Shown: positions 47,154-56,847 of the stretch, one piece after another
Position numbering within the stretch: the stretch's first letter is position 1
Layout of the letters: each line of letters opens with the position of its first letter
Assembly (NCBI RefSeq): GCF_002165775.1
Contig: NZ_NDYP01000002.1
Location: 186,001 to 250,000, forward strand
DNA length: 64,000 nucleotides
From: Campylobacter concisus
GTDB taxonomy: Bacteria; Campylobacterota; Campylobacteria; Campylobacterales; Campylobacteraceae
Direction: 5' to 3'
Translations under genes and position numbers: made by a program
The notes under the pieces: generated by a model
The model's database searches: none
The model's input: the letters and a program-made list of their open reading frames with translations, nothing else
Told to the model about the DNA's origin: nothing

Positions 47154-49331
47154 ATGCCTTTAAAAGTCAAGCTAAATATAGCGGGAATGAGCTGCGTAAA
47201 TTGCTCAAACGCTATCGAGAAAGTTTCTAAAAAGATAGATGGGGTGCTTGAAGCAAATGTAAATTTTGCAAATGCAAGCGGCGAATTTGTCCTAAAAGAC
47301 GCTAGCGTGCGTGAAGTTTTAGAGCAAAAGATAAAGAAGCTTGGCTATTTTGTGGCGACAAATATTGATGAATTTGAAGCCAAAAGAGACGAGCATATAA
47401 CTGCGATCAGAAATAAATTTATATTTGCATTTCTAGCGAGCATGGTCATCATGGCGCTTGAGATGTTTGTAAGGCCTAGCGTGGTTGTAAATTTAGCCAT
47501 TTTAGCGCTTGGCTTTTTGGTGCTAGCTTTTAGTGGCAAAGACTTCTTTGCTCACGCCATAGAGGCTGTTAAAAACAAAAACTACGATATGAACGTGCTT
47601 GTAGCTCTTGGAAGCGGCAGTGCATTTTTATACTCGCTTTTTGTTGTGATCTTTTCAGATTTCATCCCAGATGATCTAAAAAATGTCTATGTCTCGGGCG
47701 CAGCGATGATAATAGCCTTTGTTTTGCTAGGTAAGTATCTTGAAGAGCGCTCAAAGGCAAAGGCAGGCGACTACCTAAAGACGCTACTTAAAATTTCGCC
47801 AAAGACCGCCTTTTTGGTCATGCCAGATGGACATAGTAAAGAGGTAAATGTAAATGAGCTAAAAGTAGGCGACATCGTTATCGTAAAAAATGGCTACAAC
47901 ATTCCAAGTGATGGCGTGATAGTTCAAGGTGGCGCTGAGATAGATGCTTCTATGCTTACAGGAGAGAGCTTGCCAGTTTATAAAGAGGTGGGAGATGGCG
48001 TATTTGCCGGTACTCTAAACACAAATGGCTACATAAGCGTAAAGGTGACAAAGAGCTCTTACGAGAGCTTGCTATCTCAAATTTTAAACCTACTAAGCGA
48101 CGCTAGCTCTAAAAAGATGCCTATCGGACGGCTGGCTGACAAGATAGCAAACATCTTTGTGCCAAGTGTCGTGGCGATCTCAGTTCTTACATTTTTAATA
48201 TGGATAATTTTTAGTGGAAATTTCGCCTATGCGATCTCTAGCGCGATCTGCGTGCTTATCATCTCATGCCCATGCGCACTAGGACTTGCCACGCCAATAG
48301 CAATAGTAAGCGCGCTTGCACGTGGTGCAAAAGCTGGAATTTTAGTAAAAAATCCAGAAGTTTTAGAGCTAATAAAGGATGCTAAATTCGCAGCATTTGA
48401 CAAAACAGGCACACTTAGTAAAGGACAAATCAGCGTCAAAAGCTTAAATTTAAGCGAGCAAGATTTAGCTCTTATCGCTTCTGCTGAAAATTTAAGTGAG
48501 CATCTCATCTCAAAAGCTATCGTTAGATATGCAAAGCAAAAATGTATAGATTTACAAAAGCTAAATGGAAAATTTCAAAATGTTGTCGGGCAAGGCATCA
48601 TCTATGAGGATGAGAATAATCAGATAATAATCGGAAACGAAAAGCTGCTTTTGGCAAATGAAGTAAGTTTAAATCCGGATGAAAGTAACGCTATAAAAGA
48701 GGCTACAAACGATGGAAGCGGCGTCATACTTTGTACTATAAATAAAAAATTTGTTGGTTTTTTAACGCTTAGTGATGAGCTAAAAGACGAGGCAAGCGAT
48801 GTTATAAACGAGCTTACAAGTCTAAATTTACAAAGTGTGATCCTTTCAGGCGATGATGAGAAAGTAGTTGCAAGCATCGCTAAGAAGCTAAATGTGAGTA
48901 AATATCACGCAAATATGCTGCCTGAAGATAAATTTAATGAGATAAAAGAGCTTACAAATCATGGTGGCGTTATCTTTGTTGGAGATGGCGTAAACGACTC
49001 ACCATCACTTAAAGAAGCAAGTGTTGGTATCGCTATGAACTCGGGCTCAGATATAGCAAAAGGTGCTGGAGATATCGTGCTTATTAAAAATGATTTGCGT
49101 GGAGTGACTGGACTAGTTAGATTAGCAAATGCTACTATGGCAAACATAAAAGAAAATTTATTTTGGGCGTTTATGTATAACGCGATTTGTATCCCGGTGG
49201 CTGCAGGCGTGCTCTACCCTATCTTTGGTCTACTTTTAAGCCCAGTTTATGGCTCAATGGCGATGTGTCTTAGCTCTGTTACTGTCGTTTTAAACGCACT
49301 TAGACTTAGATATCTACGACTTAAGGATTAA
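47154..49331 (+). CDS. copA: Copper-exporting P-type ATPase CopA
   Basis: CopA (725 residues) pumps copper(I) out of the cytoplasm. It has one N-terminal HMA domain (CVNC, Cys14/Cys17), TGES in the actuator at about 269, the membrane CPC at about 372-374, the phosphorylated Asp in DKTGT at about 416, and GDGVND at about 610. The last helix has the MxxSS copper motif (AMCLSSVTVV). Directly after copZ, it is the main copper defence. Confidence 0.97.
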   Translation: MPLKVKLNIAGMSCVNCSNAIEKVSKKIDGVLEANVNFANASGEFVLKDASVREVLEQKIKKLGYFVATNIDEFEAKRDEHITAIRNKFIFAFLASMVIMALEMFVRPSVVVNLAILALGFLVLAFSGKDFFAHAIEAVKNKNYDMNVLVALGSGSAFLYSLFVVIFSDFIPDDLKNVYVSGAAMIIAFVLLGKYLEERSKAKAGDYLKTLLKISPKTAFLVMPDGHSKEVNVNELKVGDIVIVKNGYNIPSDGVIVQGGAEIDASMLTGESLPVYKEVGDGVFAGTLNTNGYISVKVTKSSYESLLSQILNLLSDASSKKMPIGRLADKIANIFVPSVVAISVLTFLIWIIFSGNFAYAISSAICVLIISCPCALGLATPIAIVSALARGAKAGILVKNPEVLELIKDAKFAAFDKTGTLSKGQISVKSLNLSEQDLALIASAENLSEHLISKAIVRYAKQKCIDLQKLNGKFQNVVGQGIIYEDENNQIIIGNEKLLLANEVSLNPDESNAIKEATNDGSGVILCTINKKFVGFLTLSDELKDEASDVINELTSLNLQSVILSGDDEKVVASIAKKLNVSKYHANMLPEDKFNEIKELTNHGGVIFVGDGVNDSPSLKEASVGIAMNSGSDIAKGAGDIVLIKNDLRGVTGLVRLANATMANIKENLFWAFMYNAICIPVAAGVLYPIFGLLLSPVYGSMAMCLSSVTVVLNALRLRYLRLKD

Positions 49332-49334
49332 AAT

Positions 49335-49874
49335 TTGAAACTTGGAGAACTTTATAGCGTTGTAGCGGCTGCGCTTGCTGCAAATTTTAGTGGCATTTTG
49401 GATGTTTCTTCTTTTATGCGTATCAAAAAGACAAATGCGTGGATAACGCAGACTAATAGCGAAGCAAATAAAAAAGGCAATGAGCTTTATGCCAAATTTA
49501 TCAAAGATGAAAGTAGTGCTGCTTTATGTGACGATTTTGTCATTTTAAAGTCAAAATTTGAGGCAAGTTACTATTTTTCGTCTGCAAAAGATGATCTAGC
49601 TCAATTTTATAAGGCTATAAATTTTCAGCCAAAAATGGGCGAGGTTGATAGCATCTCAAATCAGCTAATTTTATTAGCAAATATCTTAAAAAGTGAAGCA
49701 TCTAAGGAGTCTATGAAGCTTCTTGCAGCTTTTAGTGTCTCATTTTTCTTGCCTTATGCTAAACAGCTTTCAAAAGATATCCAAAAAGACGCAACTAGCA
49801 ATTTTTATAAATCAATGGGATATTTTTTAGAGGATTTTTGCCTAGTTTTAGAAACTATTATTGGTAAGGCTTAG
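49335..49874 (+). CDS. Uncharacterised helical protein, possibly TorD-like chaperone
   Basis: The 179-residue product is almost all helical and starts with TTG at 49335, 3 bases after copA. The C-terminal half (SFFLPYAKQLSKDIQKDA then FYKSMGYFLEDF) resembles the ending of TorD/DmsD chaperones, which help fold molybdenum enzymes. The match is by eye and weak. No molybdoenzyme gene is nearby. It could equally be a protein of unknown family that travels with copA. Confidence 0.7.
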   Translation: MKLGELYSVVAAALAANFSGILDVSSFMRIKKTNAWITQTNSEANKKGNELYAKFIKDESSAALCDDFVILKSKFEASYYFSSAKDDLAQFYKAINFQPKMGEVDSISNQLILLANILKSEASKESMKLLAAFSVSFFLPYAKQLSKDIQKDATSNFYKSMGYFLEDFCLVLETIIGKA

Positions 49875-49876
49875 TT

Positions 49877-50266
49877 TTAAGCCTGTGCCATTTCTATCAT
49901 TTGAGTTTTAATACTTAAAATGTTATTTTGAATGGCTGACTGCTCTAAATTTAAGTAATGAAGCATTTGCATAGAGTTACGATCTTTTAGGCTTTGGATG
50001 CTTGAAATTTGATGCGAAATATCTAGCTTTTGATCTTGTAATTTTTCTAAGTCTTTTTGTAACTGTATGGCACTTACTTTATTAATAATTATAGAGGAAA
50101 TTTTAGCATCTTCTCTTTGTTCTACATGTACTTCATTGCTTCTAACAATATCTTTCTTGTCATAGCCGGAAGATACTAGTATGCTTGTTTTTGAGCTATT
50201 TGAAGAGATAGATGTATAGCCATCATGATAGAAAATATTTGAGTTCATATTTGCGTCTATTTGCAT
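49877..50266 (-). CDS. Unknown small coiled-coil protein
   Basis: I do not recognise this 129-residue protein. The N-terminal 60 residues are Ser/Asn/Asp-rich and probably disordered. Residues about 68-129 form a continuous helix with many Gln, Leu, Ile and Ser, likely coiled coil. No signal peptide or membrane helix is present. A good ribosome site (GAGGAAGG) 5 bases before the ATG supports real expression. It converges on the TorD-like gene with a 2-base gap and diverges from argH. Confidence 0.7.
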   Translation of the reverse strand: MQIDANMNSNIFYHDGYTSISSNSSKTSILVSSGYDKKDIVRSNEVHVEQREDAKISSIIINKVSAIQLQKDLEKLQDQKLDISHQISSIQSLKDRNSMQMLHYLNLEQSAIQNNILSIKTQMIEMAQA

Positions 50267-50438
50267 ATCATCCTTCCTCTTATAGATTATTTTTATTTTA
50301 AACTATATTCAATAGAAAATTAAAATAGTTTTTAAAAAGTTATATTTTGAATTATATTTCTATATCCTTAAAGATAAATTATATTTATAACTTTTTTGCA
50401 ACTTTATAGTTAAAATACCCAGTTAAGTGCTATTTTGT

Positions 50439-50444
50439 TAAAAT
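50439..50444 (+). promoter_or_regulatory. Possible -10 element of argH
   Basis: TAAAAT preceded by TGT lies 27 bases before argH, in the 205-base AT-rich divergent gap. A second TAAAAT occurs about 29 bases upstream. Confidence 0.4.
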
Positions 50445-50471
50445 CACGCAAAACTAATCAAAGGTAAAGCT

Positions 50472-51884
50472 ATGAAAGAAGAGAAAAACGCACTCAAAAA
50501 GATGTGGGAGGGAAGATTTAGCGAAGCTAGTTCGAAGCTACTTGAGGAATTTAACGCTTCTATAAATTTTGATAAAAATCTTTTTGAAGAGGATATCGCT
50601 GGCAGTAAGGCACATGCTAAAATGCTAGGAATTTGTGGAATTTTGAAAAAAGATGAGTCAGAGGCGATCATAAAGGGGCTTGATGAGGTTTTATCTGAGA
50701 TAAGAGCAGGTAAATTTGAGTTTAAGCTAGAAGATGAAGATATACACATGGCAGTTGAGAAGCGACTTAGCCAGATCATCGGCGCCGAGCTTGGAGGCAG
50801 ACTGCACACAGCTAGAAGTAGAAATGACCAAGTTGCGCTTGATTTTAAATTTTACGTATTGAAGAAAAATTTAGAAATTTCATCTCTCATCAAAGAGCTC
50901 ATCGCCATGCTTACAAATTTGGCAAAAAAACACAAAGATACGCTAATGCCAGGCTACACACATCTTCAACACGCTCAGCCAGTAAGCCTTAGCTATCACT
51001 TGCTAGCATATGTATTTATGTTTAAAAGAGATTTCGAGCGATTTGTTAGCTCGTATGAGCGAAATAATCTAAGTCCGCTTGGCTCAGCAGCACTTGCAGG
51101 CACTCCTCATAAGATAGATAGAACTATCGTTGCAAGCGAGCTTGGCTTTGCAGGCTGCACGCAAAATGCGATGGATAGCGTGAGCGACCGCGACTTTGCA
51201 CTTGAAATTTTATTTAACATTAGCGTTTTCATGACGCACGCTTCTAGGCTTTGTGAGGAGCTCATACTTTGGAGCTCTCAAGAATTTGGCTTTGTAAGCA
51301 TTAGCGACGCTTATAGCACGGGCAGCTCTATCATGCCTCAAAAGAAAAATCCAGACGTCGCTGAGCTCATACGCGGCAAAACTGGACGTGTAAATGGAAA
51401 TTTAGTGGCGCTACTAACTACGATGAAGGGCCTGCCACTTGCTTATAATAAAGATATGCAAGAAGATAAAGAGGGCGTGTTTGACAGCGTCTCGACCATT
51501 TTAAGCTCGGCTACCATCCTAAACGAGATGATAAAAACAGCTAAATTTAACGAAAAAAACATGCTAAAAGCTACAAAAACCGGGCATCTAAGTGCGACTG
51601 ATTTGGCAGACTATCTAGTGCGTGAGAAAAATATCCCATTTAGAACGGCGCATTTTATCACGGGTAAAGCCGTCGCAAAGGCTGAAAGTTTGGAACTTGA
51701 TCTAAGTGAATTAAACGAAGATCAGCTAAAAAGTGTGGATGAAAATTTAGATGTAAATGCTATTAAATTTTTAGATCTTCACGCTTCAAAAGAGGCTCGT
51801 ACTTCAAAAGGCGGCACGGCAAATAAAAGTGTGGAGGAACAGATAGAAATTTTAGATTACTGGCTTAAGAAAAAAGAGTTATAA
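50472..51884 (+). CDS. argH: Argininosuccinate lyase
   Basis: ArgH (470 residues) splits argininosuccinate into arginine and fumarate. [12 protein letters not shown] opens the family, [12 protein letters not shown] holds substrate-binding residues, and the signature [12 protein letters not shown] is at about 283-294 with the catalytic Ser. The length is normal. It is followed 34 bases later by the chemoreceptor gene. Confidence 0.97.
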   Translation: MKEEKNALKKMWEGRFSEASSKLLEEFNASINFDKNLFEEDIAGSKAHAKMLGICGILKKDESEAIIKGLDEVLSEIRAGKFEFKLEDEDIHMAVEKRLSQIIGAELGGRLHTARSRNDQVALDFKFYVLKKNLEISSLIKELIAMLTNLAKKHKDTLMPGYTHLQHAQPVSLSYHLLAYVFMFKRDFERFVSSYERNNLSPLGSAALAGTPHKIDRTIVASELGFAGCTQNAMDSVSDRDFALEILFNISVFMTHASRLCEELILWSSQEFGFVSISDAYSTGSSIMPQKKNPDVAELIRGKTGRVNGNLVALLTTMKGLPLAYNKDMQEDKEGVFDSVSTILSSATILNEMIKTAKFNEKNMLKATKTGHLSATDLADYLVREKNIPFRTAHFITGKAVAKAESLELDLSELNEDQLKSVDENLDVNAIKFLDLHASKEARTSKGGTANKSVEEQIEILDYWLKKKEL

Positions 51885-51885
51885 T
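51880..51885 (+). promoter_or_regulatory. -10 element of the chemoreceptor gene
   Basis: TATAAT overlaps the argH stop codon and lies 33 bases before the chemoreceptor ATG, so this gene can be made independently of argH. Confidence 0.55.
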
Positions 51886-51918
51886 TACGCAAAATCTACA
51901 AATTTTAAAGGATGAAAA

Positions 51919-53001
51919 ATGTTTTTTGATGGCAAAAATAAAGAGCTTTCTAATAAAAATGAAGCTTTAGAGAGAGAAAATGAAGCTTTAAAGGCTGAAA
52001 TTTTAGCACTTAAAGATGAGCTAAAAAACGTTAAAACTTGCGAGCCAAAAGAGCAAGCTAAGGATAAGCAAGAGGCTGTAAATTTATTGCTTTCAAGTTA
52101 TCAAGATGGTATAAATTTCTTGCAATTAACAATGGAAGAAAATCTAAAAATGCTTGAAAGTATAAATGGACTAAATGAAAAGACTTTCAAAGAGACGGGC
52201 GAACTCAAGTCGCAAACGGCTGAAATTTTAAACTCGATTGAGCAAGTAAGTCAGATGAGCAATGACCTTTCAAATGACGCTTCTTCGCTTGATGGAAGCG
52301 TAAATTCGATTGTTGAGATTATAAATCTAATTAAAGACATCTCAGATCAGACAAATTTGCTAGCTCTAAATGCTGCGATCGAGGCGGCCCGTGCTGGTGA
52401 GCATGGACGAGGTTTTGCTGTCGTGGCAGATGAGGTTAGAAAGCTAGCTGAGCGCACTCAAAAAGCAACACTTGAAGTAGAAGTAAATATAAATGGCCTT
52501 AAGCAAAGTGCGAATACGATGATCGAAATGAGTGAGAATTTTTCAAAAATTTCTGCAAATGCTATGAAAATTTTAGGTGGATTTGAAGGAAATATCTCAA
52601 GTGTAAATGCAAATACGCAAAATATACTAAATCAGGCTTTAAATGTTACAAATGAAGTCTATGTAAGCAATGGAAAAATAGATCATATAAATATGAAGCT
52701 AAATGGATATAGAGGCGTACTTTTAAATGAATTTAATAAAATTCAAGATGTTCATGAGTGTAGATTTGGCAAATGGTATGAAAAAGATTTGAAAAATACT
52801 CTTGTAAAAGATGCCAAAATTCTCTCAAGTATCGCAGCTCATCATGAAAATGTTCATCATGGACTAGAAAAAGCGATGGTTATTTTTGCTGATAAAGATA
52901 AAGGAAATCTACCTGGCGTTGAAATATTAAAAGATGTTGAAAACTCAAGTAAAGTAGGTTTTGAAGAGTTGCTTGAAGCTATAAAGGCTGCCAGAAAATA
53001 G
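51919..53001 (+). CDS. Soluble methyl-accepting chemotaxis protein with C-terminal CZB zinc domain
   Basis: The 360-residue cytoplasmic receptor has no membrane helix. Residues 1-50 are a charged coiled coil. About 60-260 form the signalling hairpin with the highly conserved tip ([24 protein letters not shown] in part, about 142-165) that contacts CheA/CheW. The C-terminal CZB domain has HECRFGKWY and a His-rich AHHENVHHG, the His/Cys zinc site. In other bacteria CZB receptors sense zinc or hypochlorite; the signal here is inferred. Confidence 0.93.
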   Translation: MFFDGKNKELSNKNEALERENEALKAEILALKDELKNVKTCEPKEQAKDKQEAVNLLLSSYQDGINFLQLTMEENLKMLESINGLNEKTFKETGELKSQTAEILNSIEQVSQMSNDLSNDASSLDGSVNSIVEIINLIKDISDQTNLLALNAAIEAARAGEHGRGFAVVADEVRKLAERTQKATLEVEVNINGLKQSANTMIEMSENFSKISANAMKILGGFEGNISSVNANTQNILNQALNVTNEVYVSNGKIDHINMKLNGYRGVLLNEFNKIQDVHECRFGKWYEKDLKNTLVKDAKILSSIAAHHENVHHGLEKAMVIFADKDKGNLPGVEILKDVENSSKVGFEELLEAIKAARK

Positions 53002-53005
53002 AATA

Positions 53006-53038
53006 AAATTTTAGACTCAAGATTTGAGTCTAAAATTT
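53006..53038. terminator. Bidirectional terminator between the chemoreceptor and HIT genes
   Basis: A perfect 15-pair stem (53006-53020 with 53024-53038) with a GAT loop is flanked by A and T runs. It lies between convergent genes and can work in both directions. Confidence 0.85.
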
Positions 53039-53046
53039 ATAAGTTA

Positions 53047-53400
53047 TTAAAATGTGCTTTGTGGATCAGCTACGCCTTCGCTCCAGCCAAGCTTCGCTCC
53101 GCCAAGCAGGTGAAAATGTAGATGCATAACTTCTTGACCACCGTTTTCACCGCAGTTTGTTATGAGGCGATATCCGCTCTTATCAATGCCCATTAATGTG
53201 GCGACCTCTTGGATAAATTTAGCCATCTCACCCATCAAAACTGGATCCATCTCTTGGAAGTTTTTGTAGTGTTTTTTAGGGATGATGAGGATGTGGATCG
53301 GTGCTTTTGGATTTATGTCGTTAAAAGCTAGAAATTTCTCGCTTTCAAGCACTTTGTTGCAAGGGATTTCACCAGCTACGATCTTTTCAAATATGGTCAT
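53047..53400 (-). CDS. hinT: HIT-family nucleotide hydrolase (HinT-like)
   Basis: The 117-residue protein has FEKIVAGEIPCNKV at the start, FNDINPKAPIHILIIPKKHY in the middle, and the catalytic histidine triad HLHFHLL (His93, 95, 97). HinT enzymes hydrolyse adenosine phosphoramidates. I start at ATG 53400 after AAGGAG; the 8 residues upstream lie on the far side of that ribosome site. Confidence 0.95.
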   Translation of the reverse strand: MTIFEKIVAGEIPCNKVLESEKFLAFNDINPKAPIHILIIPKKHYKNFQEMDPVLMGEMAKFIQEVATLMGIDKSGYRLITNCGENGGQEVMHLHFHLLGGAKLGWSEGVADPQSTF

Positions 53401-53425
53401 TTTAGCTCCTTTGAAATTTTGCAAA

Positions 53426-53431
53426 ATTATA
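53426..53431 (-). promoter_or_regulatory. -10 element of hinT
   Basis: TATAAT on the minus strand (TTTGATATAATTTTG) lies 25 bases before the hinT ATG. Confidence 0.6.
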
Positions 53432-53482
53432 TCAAAGTGTGCTTAAATTTCGTGCTCTTTATCTTGATTTTAACTCTTTTTC

Positions 53483-53488
53483 TATAAA
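53483..53488 (+). promoter_or_regulatory. Probable -10 element of the pheS operon
   Basis: TATAAA in TTTCTATAAAATCGAC lies 30 bases before the TTG start of pheS, after a T-rich stretch. Confidence 0.5.
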
Positions 53489-53518
53489 ATCGACTCAAAA
53501 ATTTATAAAGGTAAAAAA

Positions 53519-54514
53519 TTGCAAGATTTCGTTAATAAAATAAAAAATGAAATTTCAACGCTTGATGATTTGGAAAAAGTCAGGGTAGAAATTTTTGGCA
53601 AAAAGGGCATCTTGGCGCAAGGTTTTGCGAAGCTAAAAGAGCTTGGCGAAGATGAGAAAAAGGAATTTGCAGCAAATTTAAACAAGCAAAGAGATGAGCT
53701 TGGCGCGCTAATAGAAGCTAAAAAGGCTGAGCTTAGCGAGCAAGAGATAGATAACAAGATGAAAAAAGAAGCCGCTGATATCACGCTATTTAATGAGCCT
53801 GTTGCTAGCGGGGCACTTCATCCTGTGATGGCCACGATGGATAAGATAATTGAATATTTTTTAGCTCTAAATTTCTCGCTCGAGACTGGACCACTAATAG
53901 AAGATGATTTTCACAACTTTGAAGCGCTAAATTTACCAAAATACCACCCAGCACGGGATATGCAAGATACATTTTACCTAGATGATTTTAGACTTTTAAG
54001 GACGCATACGAGCCCAGTTCAGGTACGAACTATGCTAAATCAAAAGCCACCTATTCGCATGATAGCGCCAGGTACGGTTTTTAGACGTGATATGGATTTA
54101 ACGCATACACCGATGTTTCACCAGGTCGAGGCTCTTGTGGTGGAGGATGCTGAGAAAGTTAGCTTTGCAAATTTAAAATCAATGCTTGAGGGCTTTTTAA
54201 AGCACATGTTTGGCGATGTTGAAGTGCGTTTTCGCCCTAGCTTCTTCCCATTTACGGAGCCTAGCGCAGAGGTTGATATTAGTTGTATATTCTGCCACGG
54301 CAAGGGCTGCAGAGTGTGCAAGCAGACTACTTGGCTTGAGGTACTTGGATGTGGTGTCGTTGATCCAAATGTATTTAAGGCGGTTGGCTATAAAAATGTA
54401 AGTGGATACGCCTTTGGCCTTGGCGTTGAGAGATTTGCGATGTTGCTTCATAGAGTGCCTGATCTAAGGTCGCTTTTTGAGGGAGATTTAAGATTGTTGG
54501 AGCAGTTTAAATGA
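53519..54514 (+). CDS. pheS: Phenylalanine-tRNA ligase subunit alpha
   Basis: PheS (331 residues) is the catalytic subunit of the alpha2-beta2 synthetase. The N-terminal coiled coil (1-90) binds tRNA. Class II motifs follow: [40 protein letters not shown] (in parts) and [12 protein letters not shown]. It starts with TTG at 53519, 8 bases after AAAGG. The stop overlaps pheT by 4 bases. Confidence 0.97.
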   Translation: MQDFVNKIKNEISTLDDLEKVRVEIFGKKGILAQGFAKLKELGEDEKKEFAANLNKQRDELGALIEAKKAELSEQEIDNKMKKEAADITLFNEPVASGALHPVMATMDKIIEYFLALNFSLETGPLIEDDFHNFEALNLPKYHPARDMQDTFYLDDFRLLRTHTSPVQVRTMLNQKPPIRMIAPGTVFRRDMDLTHTPMFHQVEALVVEDAEKVSFANLKSMLEGFLKHMFGDVEVRFRPSFFPFTEPSAEVDISCIFCHGKGCRVCKQTTWLEVLGCGVVDPNVFKAVGYKNVSGYAFGLGVERFAMLLHRVPDLRSLFEGDLRLLEQFK

Positions 54515-56847
54515 TAATTTCAAAGCATTGGTTAAACGAGTGGATCGACCTTAGCGAAGTTAGTGGCGAGACACTTTCAAAAACATTAAATTCTATCGGG
54601 TTAGAGGTTGATAGTTATAAAGAGATAAATTTACCAAAGAGTATTGTGGTTGGCTATATAAAAAGCAGAGAAAAGCACCCAGATGCCGATAAGCTAAGCG
54701 TTTGTCAAGTGGATGTTGGTGGAGAGACGCTTCAGATCGTATGTGGGGCTAAAAACGTCGAGGCTGGCCAGTTTGTGCCAGTTGCGCTCATTGGCACGAC
54801 TATGCCAAATGGTCTTGAGATAAAAAAAGCAAAGCTAAGAGGTATCGAGTCAAGTGGTATGATCTGCTCTTCAAGTGAGCTGGGACTTCCAAAGGTAAAT
54901 GATGGAATTTTACCGCTTGATGAGAGTATCGGCAAGCTAAAACTTGGTACAAGCCTTAGCGAATTTGAGGTATTTAAAGATACGATAATTGAAGTTGATG
55001 TCACAGCAAACAGAGGTGATTGCCAAAATTTACATGGGATCGCAAGAGAAATTTATGCAGCGCTTGATCTAAATATGAAAGATAGTCACGAAGACGATGA
55101 AAGCGAAAATTTACTAGGTATTGGCAGAATAGCTTCTGTGCGAGCAGAGGATAAAGTAAATGGGTCATTTTTGTATAAGGCTTTTGAGTTAAAAGAAGGA
55201 CTATATGAAAATCTAATAACTCGCATGCGTCTAGCATTAATAGAGTGTCAAAAGACAAATTTAGTTGAGAGACTGCTTGAATACGCGACATTTTGCACTG
55301 GTGTTTTATTTAGGGCTTATGATCACGCTAAACTTGTAAGTGAAGGCGAAAAGGCTGTTTTTGATATAAAAAATGGCGAAAATGGCGAATGTGTCGTTTA
55401 TTGCGGGGATAAAAATTTAGGCATTGCTGGAATTTACCAAAGTGACGTAGCAAGAGTAGATGAGAAGTCAAAAGTGATCCTAGTAGAAGCTAGCTACGTA
55501 AAGCCAGATGTAGTTTCAAAAGCTATTTTTGAAAATAAAAATTTACCAAAGGGTGATCAAATTTATCGCTCAAGTCGTGGCAGCGAGCCAAATTTAGCTT
55601 ATGGCGCGGATTATTTATTCAAAAGACTTACCAATTTTAAAGATGCACTAAATCTCTTTGCCGGTTCACAGCAGTCGCTTTTAAATACCGAGCCTATCAC
55701 GCTTAGTATCTCTCTTTTTGAGATTAAAAATATGATCGGTCAAGATATTGCTAGAAATGATGTTGTTAAAATTTTAAAGAAACTTGGCTTTGAGATCGCG
55801 GTAAACGTTGAGCAAGAAAGCTTTAACGTAAAAGTGCCGTTATTTCGCCATGATATAGTAAATTCTCACGATGTTTGCGAGGAGATCGTAAGGATAATAG
55901 GCATAGATAATATCGCCTCAAAACCACTAAATTTCTCTGAGAAAAATAGGCTAAATAAGACATATTTTGACTATAAAAACGCCCTAAATTTAAGGCGTAA
56001 AGCAGCTGATAATGGCTTTTTTGAAAGTGTGCACTATGTCTTTGATAGTGAGGACGAGCTTAGCGAGCTAAATTTTAAGCCATGCAAAGTTAAGATACTA
56101 AATCCTATAAACAACGAACTAAATACGCTTAGACCGACACTTGTTAATCACCTTCTAAGCTCAAGCGAGAAAAATATCAAAAACTCAAAACGCTCAGTTA
56201 GGCTATTTGAGCTTGGAGAAATTTTTGATGAAAATGCAAACCAGGGCTTAAATTTAGGCTTTGTCGTATCAGGGCTTTTAAAAGAACCTACACTAATAAA
56301 CGGCGCAAAAGGTGAGGAGGCAAATTTCTATGCATTCGCATCTATGGTGCAAAATGTCATAGGTAAATTTGAGCTAAAACCTTGCCAGGGCATCTCATAT
56401 CTTAGCTCTTATGAGCAAGCACACATCTATCAAAATGGCGAAAATATCGGCTATATCGGTAGAGTCGATGCAAGGGTTGAGGCAAAAAGGGATCTACCAA
56501 GAACATATGTTTGCGAGATTGATTTTACTAAGCTTAAATTTGAGCCAATTTTGGCAGTGCCTTACTCTAAATTTCAAAGCACAACAAGGGATCTTAGTCT
56601 CATCGTGCCTGAAAATTTCGAGGCTGGACGAATTTATGAGTGCATAAGAGGGCTAAATTTAAAAGAGCTAAAAGAATTTTTGCCGGTTGATATTTATAAA
56701 GATGCGAAGCTAAATGGCTCGATCAGCCTTAGCCTCAAATTTATATTCCAAGATATGGAAAAAACGCTTGAAGATGGCGATATAAACGCACTTATGGATA
56801 AAATTTTAAGCAAGCTAAAAGAGAAACTAAATATCGGAATAAGATGA
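54511..56847 (+). CDS. pheT: Phenylalanine-tRNA ligase subunit beta
   Basis: PheT (778 residues) carries editing and tRNA-binding functions. It starts [16 protein letters not shown], with an EMAP-type tRNA-binding domain at about 40-150 ([20 protein letters not shown]-like CGAKNV). B3/B4 editing, B5 and core domains follow, and the C-terminal ferredoxin-like anticodon-binding domain has [12 protein letters not shown]. It overlaps both pheS and aroA by 4 bases. Confidence 0.97.
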   Translation: MIISKHWLNEWIDLSEVSGETLSKTLNSIGLEVDSYKEINLPKSIVVGYIKSREKHPDADKLSVCQVDVGGETLQIVCGAKNVEAGQFVPVALIGTTMPNGLEIKKAKLRGIESSGMICSSSELGLPKVNDGILPLDESIGKLKLGTSLSEFEVFKDTIIEVDVTANRGDCQNLHGIAREIYAALDLNMKDSHEDDESENLLGIGRIASVRAEDKVNGSFLYKAFELKEGLYENLITRMRLALIECQKTNLVERLLEYATFCTGVLFRAYDHAKLVSEGEKAVFDIKNGENGECVVYCGDKNLGIAGIYQSDVARVDEKSKVILVEASYVKPDVVSKAIFENKNLPKGDQIYRSSRGSEPNLAYGADYLFKRLTNFKDALNLFAGSQQSLLNTEPITLSISLFEIKNMIGQDIARNDVVKILKKLGFEIAVNVEQESFNVKVPLFRHDIVNSHDVCEEIVRIIGIDNIASKPLNFSEKNRLNKTYFDYKNALNLRRKAADNGFFESVHYVFDSEDELSELNFKPCKVKILNPINNELNTLRPTLVNHLLSSSEKNIKNSKRSVRLFELGEIFDENANQGLNLGFVVSGLLKEPTLINGAKGEEANFYAFASMVQNVIGKFELKPCQGISYLSSYEQAHIYQNGENIGYIGRVDARVEAKRDLPRTYVCEIDFTKLKFEPILAVPYSKFQSTTRDLSLIVPENFEAGRIYECIRGLNLKELKEFLPVDIYKDAKLNGSISLSLKFIFQDMEKTLEDGDINALMDKILSKLKEKLNIGIR

